Program-made: the position numbers and the translations under genes
In this document: positions 1-5,946 of the stretch, piece after piece
Layout of the letters: each line of letters starts with the position of its first letter
Numbering within the stretch: the stretch's first letter is position 1
Notes under the pieces: generated by a model
Databases searched by the model: none
Told to the model about the DNA's origin: nothing
The model's input: only the letters and a program-made list of their open reading frames with translations
Assembly: GCA_027492445.1 (NCBI GenBank)
Contig: JAPUES010000074.1
Span: 1 to 7,118 of the forward strand
Reading direction: 5' to 3'
Length of the DNA: 7,118 nt
Source: Sporomusaceae bacterium
GTDB taxonomy: Bacteria > Bacillota > Negativicutes > DSM-13327

Positions 1-47
1 GCCTCATCATATATATTACATAGTAGTATGTAGACAGGAGGTAGTCT

Positions 48-788
48 ATGGCTAATATGAAAAATAAGTGGTCAAACCATAAGTGGAAAGAGAGTAAAGG
101 GGACGATTACTCCTGGCAGGATTATGAGATTCACGATGATTATAACTGGCTAAAAAAAATAATAATTGCTACTGTGATTTTTGGGATTGTATATTCAGCT
201 CATGTTTCAGAAACGGCAGTCGGAAGGTTTCTTGATGAGGGGGTTCGATACTCATTAACCCTTCAAACAGATTTTAATTATATCATCGAAGAAATTATAA
301 GCCATGCTCCACCAGCAATGGATGTATCTATATTGAAAAAAGTACAAACCGTGGTATCGAGGCCTGCAGATCCCTTGCTATATATGAGCGCGCCAGTGAA
401 TGGGAAAATCCTATCTTCTTTTGGTTGGAAAACCACTGCAGGCTCTAAGCAGGAAGTTATGCAAGAAGGTATTGAGTTTGAAGATGCTATAGGAACCAGC
501 ATAAGGGCAAGTGCGGCGGGGAAGGTAAAGACCATTGGGGAAAGTGCTCAGCATGGTAAAGTTTTGATTCTAGAGCATAGTCAGGAACTAGATACTGTGT
601 ATGGAAGTTTAGACGAGATCGTCGTGAGTCAAGGCGATATAGTGAGTCAAGGACAGATTATCGGAAGATTAGGAAAAAAAGGTGCTAATGGTAAAGGGAT
701 TCTTTATTTTGAAGTGAGAGAAAAAGGGAAGGCTATTGACCCTGTGACTAGGCTGAAGGGAGATTTTCCCGTAAGCGAGGGGAAGTGA
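48..788 (+). CDS. spoIVFA: SpoIVFA-like membrane protein with degenerate M23 (LytM) domain
   Basis: This 246-residue protein is probably the SpoIVFA regulator, which in B. subtilis scaffolds and restrains the SpoIVFB protease with BofA in the outer forespore membrane. The sequence shows a charged, Trp- and Asp-rich N-terminus (1-35), one membrane segment (about 36-53), a linker, and an M23 fold from about 116 to 236. All metal-site positions are changed: the HxxxD site reads Q139...E143, the YGHL motif reads Y185-G-S-L, and the HLHFE motif reads I218-L-Y-F-E. It should therefore be catalytically dead, which fits SpoIVFA (264 aa in B. subtilis). The start is ATG 48, with AGGAGGT at 36-42 and a 5-nt spacer; Met4 is too far from that site. 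The spoIVFB-like gene follows after 4 nt, supporting the assignment and suggesting cotranscription. Automatic annotation may call it an M23 peptidase. I am confident of the fold and context, less of the exact role in this lineage. Confidence 0.85.
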   Translation: MANMKNKWSNHKWKESKGDDYSWQDYEIHDDYNWLKKIIIATVIFGIVYSAHVSETAVGRFLDEGVRYSLTLQTDFNYIIEEIISHAPPAMDVSILKKVQTVVSRPADPLLYMSAPVNGKILSSFGWKTTAGSKQEVMQEGIEFEDAIGTSIRASAAGKVKTIGESAQHGKVLILEHSQELDTVYGSLDEIVVSQGDIVSQGQIIGRLGKKGANGKGILYFEVREKGKAIDPVTRLKGDFPVSEGK

Positions 789-792
789 ATTT

Positions 793-1668
793 TTGCGAAT
801 TTTAAAAATAGGAGGCATACAATTACGCCTAAATTACTGGTGCATTGTACTCTTTATACTTTTTTCTCTAGCCGATATGTATAGTAAAGTGGCATTAGTT
901 TTTAGTGCAGTATTATGGCATGAGCTAGCTCATACTAAGGTGGCCATATGGCTCGGCTACAGGGCCAAGGAGATTGAATTGTTACCCTTTGGCGGTGTGG
1001 TACGAATTGAGGGCTTTGCTATAGTGGACTCAAAATCAGAAATCATGATCGCCGCCGCCGGACCAGCAGCAAGTTTGGTTTTGGCGGCTCTTGCTTATAT
1101 GGGAATGTTATGTAGTGGTTTATGGAAAGAGGTATGGGAATTTTATGTGAAAATAAATGTAATGCTGGCCGTGTTTAATTTACTGCCAGGATTACCTCTT
1201 GATGGTGGACGGATTTTTAGAGCATGGCTGGCACTTTATATGGATTATGGCAAGGCTACTAGCATTGCAGCAGGTATCAGTAAGGGCCTAAGTGTTTCTT
1301 TGATAATCCTTGGGATATACGAATATCTATGTAGTCAAACCATCAATGTAACATTTCTAATGGCTGCTATCTTTTTATATACAACTGCCAGAGGTGAGCT
1401 AAAAGTAGTTGGGTTTCGAATGATGCGTATTCTAGGGCAAAAAAAAGCAAAGCTGATTTCGGAGGGGATTATGCCTACCGCCTATCTTACTGTGGTGCAG
1501 GATGTCTTACTAAAGGATATTATTAGGATTTTTAGACCAGATCAATATTATGTTTTGTGCATTGTAGATCAAAATTGTAAGCTATGCGGGATGGTAACGG
1601 AAATCGAAATATGGGAGGAACTCCCACAGAGGGGCATTTATACTAAGGTCGGAGAATTTATATCATGA
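793..1668 (+). CDS. spoIVFB: SpoIVFB-like intramembrane M50 zinc metalloprotease
   Basis: This 291-residue site-2-protease family enzyme cleaves pro-sigma-K within the membrane during mother-cell sporulation in B. subtilis. Here it has several hydrophobic segments (about 13-28, 32-55, 84-107, 118-134, 160-178, 186-198). The HExxH zinc motif is H43-E44-L-A-H47, and the second M50 motif NLLPGLPLDGGR places the third ligand at D137. A soluble C-terminal region (about 220-290) fits the CBS domain that senses ATP in SpoIVFB. Length is close to the 288 aa of B. subtilis. The start is TTG at 793 with a modest AGGGG site at 778-782. No ATG occurs in frame before Met29, which lies inside the first membrane segment. 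Starting at TTG puts the catalytic residues at the same numbers (43, 44, 47, 137) as I recall for the Bacillus protein. The gene lies 4 nt after the SpoIVFA-like gene. A housekeeping M50 protease is less likely given that neighbour. Confidence 0.9.
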   Translation: MRILKIGGIQLRLNYWCIVLFILFSLADMYSKVALVFSAVLWHELAHTKVAIWLGYRAKEIELLPFGGVVRIEGFAIVDSKSEIMIAAAGPAASLVLAALAYMGMLCSGLWKEVWEFYVKINVMLAVFNLLPGLPLDGGRIFRAWLALYMDYGKATSIAAGISKGLSVSLIILGIYEYLCSQTINVTFLMAAIFLYTTARGELKVVGFRMMRILGQKKAKLISEGIMPTAYLTVVQDVLLKDIIRIFRPDQYYVLCIVDQNCKLCGMVTEIEIWEELPQRGIYTKVGEFIS

Positions 1669-1782
1669 GCAATGGCAGGATTTTTCATTGTTGTGTAGAA
1701 ACTTAGGTAGGATGTCTGACTAAGTATTGACTATTTTTGGGCAATATATAAATAGAAGAAAGACGATTGCAAAGGAAAATTT

Positions 1783-1788
1783 GGAGGT
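1783..1788 (+). promoter_or_regulatory. Ribosome binding site deciding the radical SAM gene start
   Basis: GGAGGT lies here. It rules out the longest reading of the frame (TTG 1767), because that would place the site inside the coding sequence. ATG 1800 is 11 nt downstream and TTG 1794 is 5 nt downstream; both are in frame. I chose ATG 1800. TTG 1794 has the better spacing and would add only two residues. Confidence 0.7.
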
Positions 1789-1799
1789 TATTGTTGTTT

Positions 1800-3653
1800 A
1801 TGATTACTTTAGATCCTAGCATTTTAAATAGGGTTATGAAACCTGCTCGCTATACAGGAAATGAATGGAATAGCATAAAAAAAGATCATACTAAGGTTGC
1901 TGTTACAGTGGCCTTAGCTTTGCCTGATGTGTATGAAGTAGGAATGTCTAATTTGGGTCTTAAAATTCTGTATCAAATATTAAATAACCGCACGGATACA
2001 GCAGCCGAACGAGTGTATTCTCCATGGGTGGATATGGAAGCTGAGATGCGGGCAAACCACATTCCCCTTTATACTTTGGAAAGTTTAAAACCAGTAACAG
2101 AGTTTGATGTGCTTGGCATTTCCCTGCAATATGAAATGAGTTACAGTAATGTACTAAACATGTTAGATTTAGCCGGAATTCCCTTATTGACGAGTAATCG
2201 TGAAGAAAACCACCCCATTATTATTGGCGGTGGACCTTGTACATTTAACGCAGAACCTGCTGCTGATTTTTTTGATTGTTTTATCTTAGGTGAAGGTGAA
2301 GAAGTCATTGAAGATGTAGTGGATGTTGTTGCAGCTTGGAAGCAGTCAGGAAAGATAGATGGGCGGCTGGGCGTTTTAAAGAAACTAGCTCAAGTGGAAG
2401 GTGTATATGTTCCTTCTTTATATAACGTGACCTATCATGGTGACGGTACTGTTGAAAAAGTAGTGCCAAACTGCAAGGAAGCTAGTCCTATCCTTAAAAA
2501 ACGAGTGGTAAAAGATCTAAATGCGGTAGAATTTGCCACCAAACCAGTACTGCCGTATTTAGATATCGTTCATGATCGTATTATGTTAGAACTCTTTCGC
2601 GGCTGTACCCGAGGCTGTCGTTTTTGCCAGGCAGGAGTACTGTATAGACCAGTGCGAGAGCGGACACCCGAAACACTACTAAAAATTGCCAAAGAATTAG
2701 TGGATAGTACAGGCTATAGTGAAATATCTCTTACATCACTTAGTTCTGCAGATTATTCTTGTTTGCCAGCTGTAGTACAATCTTTAATTGATGAACTCAA
2801 AGAGCAAGGGGTGAGTATTTCACTACCTTCCCTTAGAATTGATAGTTTTTCCATTGAACTAGCTCAAAAATTACAACAGGTGCGAAAAAGCGGCTTAACC
2901 TTTGCACCAGAAGCTGGTACGCAACGGCTGCGTGATGTTATCAACAAAGGCGTAACGGAAAAAAATCTAGAGGATGCTGTAAGCGCAGCCTTTAAAGCCG
3001 GTTGGTCAACGGTAAAACTATACTTTATGATGGGCCTGCCAACAGAAACGGATGAAGATGTACTGGGCATTGCTAAATTGGCCTACCGCGTACTGGAATT
3101 ATATAAAGAAATAACGGGACGCAGAGGTGCTAAGGTTACCATCAGTGTAGCTTGTTTTGTACCGAAACCCCATACTCCTTTCCAGTGGTTCGGGCAAGAT
3201 ATGGCGGCTGAGTTTGAGCGTAAACAACGATTGCTAAAAGAAAAACTTCGTGATCGAAATATTTCTTTTAATTGGCATGATGCTCGTACTAGCTTTTTAG
3301 AAGGGGCTTTTGCTCGTGGAGATCGAAGACTAGGACAGGTTCTTCTTACTGCTTGGCAAAATGGAGCAAAATTTGATGGCTGGTCCGAACATTTTAAATA
3401 TAATACCTGGATAGAAGCCTTTGAAACCGCAGGAATTGATCCACATTTTTATGCGACGCGTGAGCGTAGCCAAGAGGAAGTGATGCCTTGGGATCATTTG
3501 TCTTCTGGGGTCACCAAGGAATTTTTACAGCGAGAATATAAACAAGCAATCAATGAAGCATTGACCTCTGACTGCCGCCGGGAAGAGTGCAGCGCTTGTG
3601 GGGTATGCCCAGAGCTAGATGTGAAGGTAATAGATTGGGGGAAACAGGCATAA
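1800..3653 (+). CDS. TIGR03960-type B12-binding-fold radical SAM protein, function unknown
   Basis: A 617-residue radical SAM enzyme. Residues about 30-190 form a Rossmann-like cobalamin-binding-type domain ending in the IIIGGGP and GEGEE motifs. Residues about 255-480 are the radical SAM core with C269-x3-C273-x2-C276 (context CTRGCRFCQAG) for the 4Fe-4S cluster that cleaves S-adenosylmethionine. The classic DxHxxG cobalamin-ligand motif is not visible, so B12 binding would have to be base-off without His ligation, or absent. A C-terminal cysteine group (C592, C597, C600, C603) could hold a second iron-sulfur cluster or metal. The family is recognised by architecture and by neighbours: a DUF2344 protein overlapping by 1 nt, then rng. 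In other genomes the two proteins can occur as one chain, which suggests they work together. The substrate is unknown; RNA or a ribosome-linked protein is an inference from the rng context only. Start chosen at ATG 1800 with GGAGGT upstream. Confidence 0.9.
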   Translation: MITLDPSILNRVMKPARYTGNEWNSIKKDHTKVAVTVALALPDVYEVGMSNLGLKILYQILNNRTDTAAERVYSPWVDMEAEMRANHIPLYTLESLKPVTEFDVLGISLQYEMSYSNVLNMLDLAGIPLLTSNREENHPIIIGGGPCTFNAEPAADFFDCFILGEGEEVIEDVVDVVAAWKQSGKIDGRLGVLKKLAQVEGVYVPSLYNVTYHGDGTVEKVVPNCKEASPILKKRVVKDLNAVEFATKPVLPYLDIVHDRIMLELFRGCTRGCRFCQAGVLYRPVRERTPETLLKIAKELVDSTGYSEISLTSLSSADYSCLPAVVQSLIDELKEQGVSISLPSLRIDSFSIELAQKLQQVRKSGLTFAPEAGTQRLRDVINKGVTEKNLEDAVSAAFKAGWSTVKLYFMMGLPTETDEDVLGIAKLAYRVLELYKEITGRRGAKVTISVACFVPKPHTPFQWFGQDMAAEFERKQRLLKEKLRDRNISFNWHDARTSFLEGAFARGDRRLGQVLLTAWQNGAKFDGWSEHFKYNTWIEAFETAGIDPHFYATRERSQEEVMPWDHLSSGVTKEFLQREYKQAINEALTSDCRREECSACGVCPELDVKVIDWGKQA

Positions 3654-4351
3654 TGGGAAAGTTACGGCTAGAGATTACAAAAGGTGAAGAAATTCGCTAT
3701 ATTTCACATTTGGATTACGCCAGTGCTATGGAACGGGCTATTATTCGATCAAAAATGCCTGCTGCATATTCAGAAGGTTTTAATCCTCACATGAAATTAT
3801 CTTTTGCTTCCGCATTAGCAGTGGGGGTAACAAGTCAAGCAGAATATATGGATATTGAATTTAAAGAAGATGTGGATTTAAAACAAGTCATTCAGCGATT
3901 AGTAGCAGTATTGCCGCCAGGAATAAATGTCAACAGCGGTAAATATGTACCGACAAATGCACCAGCGTTAATGGCCCTTGTTAACCTAGCAACCTATGAT
4001 GTGGTTGTACCCGTGGGAAAAGAGCAAGATATTACTGCATTTGAAGAGAGCATTCGGCGATTTAATCAAACTAAGGAAGTCTTATATATAAGAGAAACTC
4101 CTAAAGGCAGAAAAGAGATTGAAAGTAAGCAATATATGGACCAAGATATTCAGTTTGTTCCTCAAGAACAAGGGATAAAATTAGTAATTGATATTAAGAT
4201 AACTCCTACGGGTAGTATCAAACCAGGGGAAATTTTAGACATTCTAGTAACCATGTTTGGTCTTGCAGTAGATAAGGACAAAGCCTTAATCAATCGTACA
4301 GGACTTTATGTGGTTGCCAATGGGAAGAGACTAAAGCCAATAGATTTATAA
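3653..4351 (+). CDS. DUF2344 / TIGR03936 family protein, partner of the radical SAM protein
   Basis: A 232-residue protein of the DUF2344 family, with no function that I know to be established. The family signature is clear near the N-terminus: RYISHLDY at 15-22, then YSEGFNPH at 39-46 followed by MKLSFASALAVG. It has no membrane segment or signal peptide and should be cytoplasmic. The start ATG at 3653 shares one base with the TAA stop (3651-3653) of the radical SAM gene, an arrangement typical of translational coupling; a G-rich site (3637-3642) lies about 10 nt upstream. The frame is open back to 3587, but an earlier start would overlap the C-terminal cysteine cluster of the neighbour, so the overlap start is preferred. 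The coupling and the known fusions of these two families suggest a 1:1 complex. The conserved SEGFNPHMKLSF segment is a candidate active or binding site, but this is inference. Confidence 0.9.
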   Translation: MGKLRLEITKGEEIRYISHLDYASAMERAIIRSKMPAAYSEGFNPHMKLSFASALAVGVTSQAEYMDIEFKEDVDLKQVIQRLVAVLPPGINVNSGKYVPTNAPALMALVNLATYDVVVPVGKEQDITAFEESIRRFNQTKEVLYIRETPKGRKEIESKQYMDQDIQFVPQEQGIKLVIDIKITPTGSIKPGEILDILVTMFGLAVDKDKALINRTGLYVVANGKRLKPIDL

Positions 4352-4383
4352 GCGGTGGTTATATTAAAGGAAAGGAGGATACC

Positions 4384-5829
4384 ATGGGAAAGATAATTGT
4401 GGTGAATAGTACACCAGAAGAAACAAGAATGGCAATTTTTGAAGACAAAGAGCTCATTGAAATCTTTGTTGAGCGTACCAAAAGTGGCCATCATGTTGGT
4501 AATATTTATAAAGGTAAAACGAAAAATGTTTTGCCGGGTATGCAAGCAGCCTTTATTGATATTGGTAAAGAAAAAAACGCCTTTTTATACATTGGTGAGG
4601 AAACTGTGCCAAGCGATGCGCCAAAGACGGTGAATCAGACCTTGTCAGTAGGCAAGGATATTATGATTCAAATTGTAAAGGATGCTCTTGGTACAAAGGG
4701 GCCACGCGCTACTACCAATTTAACCTTGCCGGGGCGGTATGTAGTATTTATGCCGACCGTTGATTATATTGCTATTTCTCGTAGAATTAGCAATGAAGAA
4801 GAACGCATACGGCTTAAAGAACTCGTAGAAAAAGTGCGGCCAGCAGGTATGGGGATTATTGTACGTACAATGGCGGAAGGCAAAAGTGAAGAAGCTTTGC
4901 ACAAAGATATTGATTATCTTTATAATTTGTGGAATGCCTTAAGTGCTAGGGCGAAAAGAGCAAATGCTCCTATTTTACTATACCGTGATGTAGACTTAGT
5001 TATCCGTATTGTTCGGGATTATTTATCTTCAGATATAGAGGAATTTATACTGGACAATCGGGAAGCTTATGGACGAGTTTGTGATTTACTTAAATATACT
5101 TCGCCGGAATTAGTAAGCAAGGTGCGACTGTATGAAGGCAAAGAAGATATCTTTTCCCACTATTCTCTTGGTAATGAACTAGAACGGGTAGGGCAACGCT
5201 GTGTTTGGCTAAAATGTGGTGGTTATATTATCATTGATAAGACGGAAGCCTTAACTGTAATTGATGTAAATACAGGTAAGTTTGTGGGGTCTACTAAATT
5301 ATCGGATACTGTATTTCAGACCAATTTAGAAGCAGCACGGGAAATTGCCAAACAGTTACGGCTACGTGATATTGGCGGAATTATTGTTGTTGATTTTATT
5401 GACATGGATAAGGAAGAATATAAGCAAGCTATTATTGCTGCTTTAGAAGAAAGTTTTAAAAAGGATCGTACTAAAACCAATGTACTAGGGTTTACTGAGC
5501 TGGGGTTGGTAGAAATCACGCGTAAGAAGGCTCGGCAAAATTTAGAAAGTATGTTATACAGTGAATGTCCCTGCTGCGCTGGGCGGGGCAGAGTCCAGTC
5601 CCCTGAGACCGTGATTATTAGTATTTGGCGTATGATGCGTAAAATCATGGAGGGGCCAAGACGGCAGGGGGGGATCATGATACAAATGCATCCACTAGTT
5701 GCTGAAAACATGAAAAGTCAAGGGGAACTATCTCGTATGGAAGAGGAACTAAGCTGCTCCATACGCATTGAAGCAGTAGCGGAGATGCACCCTGAAAATT
5801 TTTCAATCTTACATGACAGCGAGAAGTAG
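4384..5829 (+). CDS. rng: Ribonuclease G (RNase E/G family endoribonuclease)
   Basis: A 481-residue endoribonuclease acting on single-stranded AU-rich RNA, 5'-monophosphate-stimulated in studied members, with roles in rRNA maturation and mRNA decay. An S1 RNA-binding domain spans about 35-125 (GNIYKGK, AAFIDIG, AFLYIGE). The DNase I-like catalytic region holds D294 in DVNTG and D337 in VVDFIDM. Their 43-residue spacing matches D303 and D346 of E. coli RNase E. The zinc-link motif CPCCAGRG provides C395 and C398, at the same offset from the first aspartate as C404 and C407 of RNase E. The protein lacks the long C-terminal degradosome scaffold of RNase E, and its length fits RNase G (489 aa in E. 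coli). The start ATG has an excellent site, AAAGGAGG at 4371-4378 with a 5-nt spacer. It follows the DUF2344 gene by 32 nt with no terminator seen, so it is probably in the same operon. Confidence 0.96.
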   Translation: MGKIIVVNSTPEETRMAIFEDKELIEIFVERTKSGHHVGNIYKGKTKNVLPGMQAAFIDIGKEKNAFLYIGEETVPSDAPKTVNQTLSVGKDIMIQIVKDALGTKGPRATTNLTLPGRYVVFMPTVDYIAISRRISNEEERIRLKELVEKVRPAGMGIIVRTMAEGKSEEALHKDIDYLYNLWNALSARAKRANAPILLYRDVDLVIRIVRDYLSSDIEEFILDNREAYGRVCDLLKYTSPELVSKVRLYEGKEDIFSHYSLGNELERVGQRCVWLKCGGYIIIDKTEALTVIDVNTGKFVGSTKLSDTVFQTNLEAAREIAKQLRLRDIGGIIVVDFIDMDKEEYKQAIIAALEESFKKDRTKTNVLGFTELGLVEITRKKARQNLESMLYSECPCCAGRGRVQSPETVIISIWRMMRKIMEGPRRQGGIMIQMHPLVAENMKSQGELSRMEEELSCSIRIEAVAEMHPENFSILHDSEK

Positions 5830-5836
5830 TTTGAAT

Positions 5837-5866
5837 TTGACAGGAATAATAAAAATACTATATAAT
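5837..5866 (+). promoter_or_regulatory. Near-consensus sigma-A promoter
   Basis: The -35 box TTGACA is at 5837-5842 and the -10 box TATAAT at 5861-5866, separated by 18 bp. Both hexamers match the consensus perfectly, and the pair lies in the 117-nt gap between rng and the permease gene. Transcription would start near 5873, giving a leader of roughly 70-75 nt before the permease start. This suggests that the permease is transcribed independently of the rng operon. Confidence 0.8.
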
Positions 5867-5892
5867 GAACACAATTGAATAGTTTGTTTTTT

Positions 5893-5922
5893 AAGGAGGA
5901 GTCTGCAACAAGGCTTCTTTTT
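5893..5922 (+). terminator. Hairpin with T-rich tail: rng terminator or leader attenuator
   Basis: The arms 5893-5904 (AAGGAGGAGTCT) and 5911-5922 (AGGCTTCTTTTT) can form a 12-pair stem, including four G-U wobbles, around a 6-nt loop (GCAACA). The 3' arm runs into a T-rich tract up to 5932. It resembles a weak intrinsic terminator. Because it lies downstream of the promoter at 5837-5866 and upstream of the permease ribosome site, it sits within the permease leader and might attenuate it. The 5' arm also contains a Shine-Dalgarno-like AAGGAGGAG with no usable start codon after it. Confidence 0.5.
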
Positions 5923-5932
5923 ATTTATTTTT

Positions 5933-5939
5933 AGGAGGT
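5933..5939 (+). promoter_or_regulatory. Ribosome binding site of the permease gene
   Basis: AGGAGGT lies 7 nt before ATG 5947 and 10 nt before the adjacent in-frame ATG 5950. The first has the better spacing and is preferred, though the difference is only one residue. Confidence 0.8.
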
Positions 5940-5946
5940 AAAAAAT

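Noticed and set aside
1..47. Possible sigma-E promoter (CATA-like boxes) or 3' end of an upstream gene
   Set aside because: The repeated CATA/TATA text is low complexity, no correctly spaced -35/-10 pair can be set inside the window, and the short open frames here are too short to judge.
624..652. Direct repeat GTGAGTCAAGG (624-634 and 642-652)
   Set aside because: It lies in frame and encodes the repeated VSQG of the M23 beta-hairpin, where V-x-x-G repeats are normal; a regulatory meaning is not needed.
1701..1725. Inverted repeat ACTTAG / CTAAGT with a 13-nt loop after spoIVFB
   Set aside because: Six AT-rich pairs with a long loop and a T run that begins 8 nt later make a poor terminator. 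As an operator it is too short to separate from chance.
1727..1752. Possible promoter TTGACT ... TATAAA before the radical SAM gene
   Set aside because: The spacer is only 14 bp, too short for a sigma-A promoter, and no better-spaced pair is visible. A promoter somewhere in this 131-nt gap is plausible but I cannot place it.
4439..4633. 64-codon + strand frame starting inside rng
   Set aside because: It overlaps the S1 domain of rng in another frame and has no recognisable features.
5316..5711. 131-codon open frame on the - strand within rng
   Set aside because: It is antisense to the catalytic region of RNase G, whose motifs are intact in the + frame, and its translation resembles no family I know.
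5865..5882. Possible leader peptide ATG AAC ACA ATT GAA TAG
   Set aside because: Its ATG overlaps the -10 box of the promoter, so it would lie upstream of the expected transcription start and would not be in the message.
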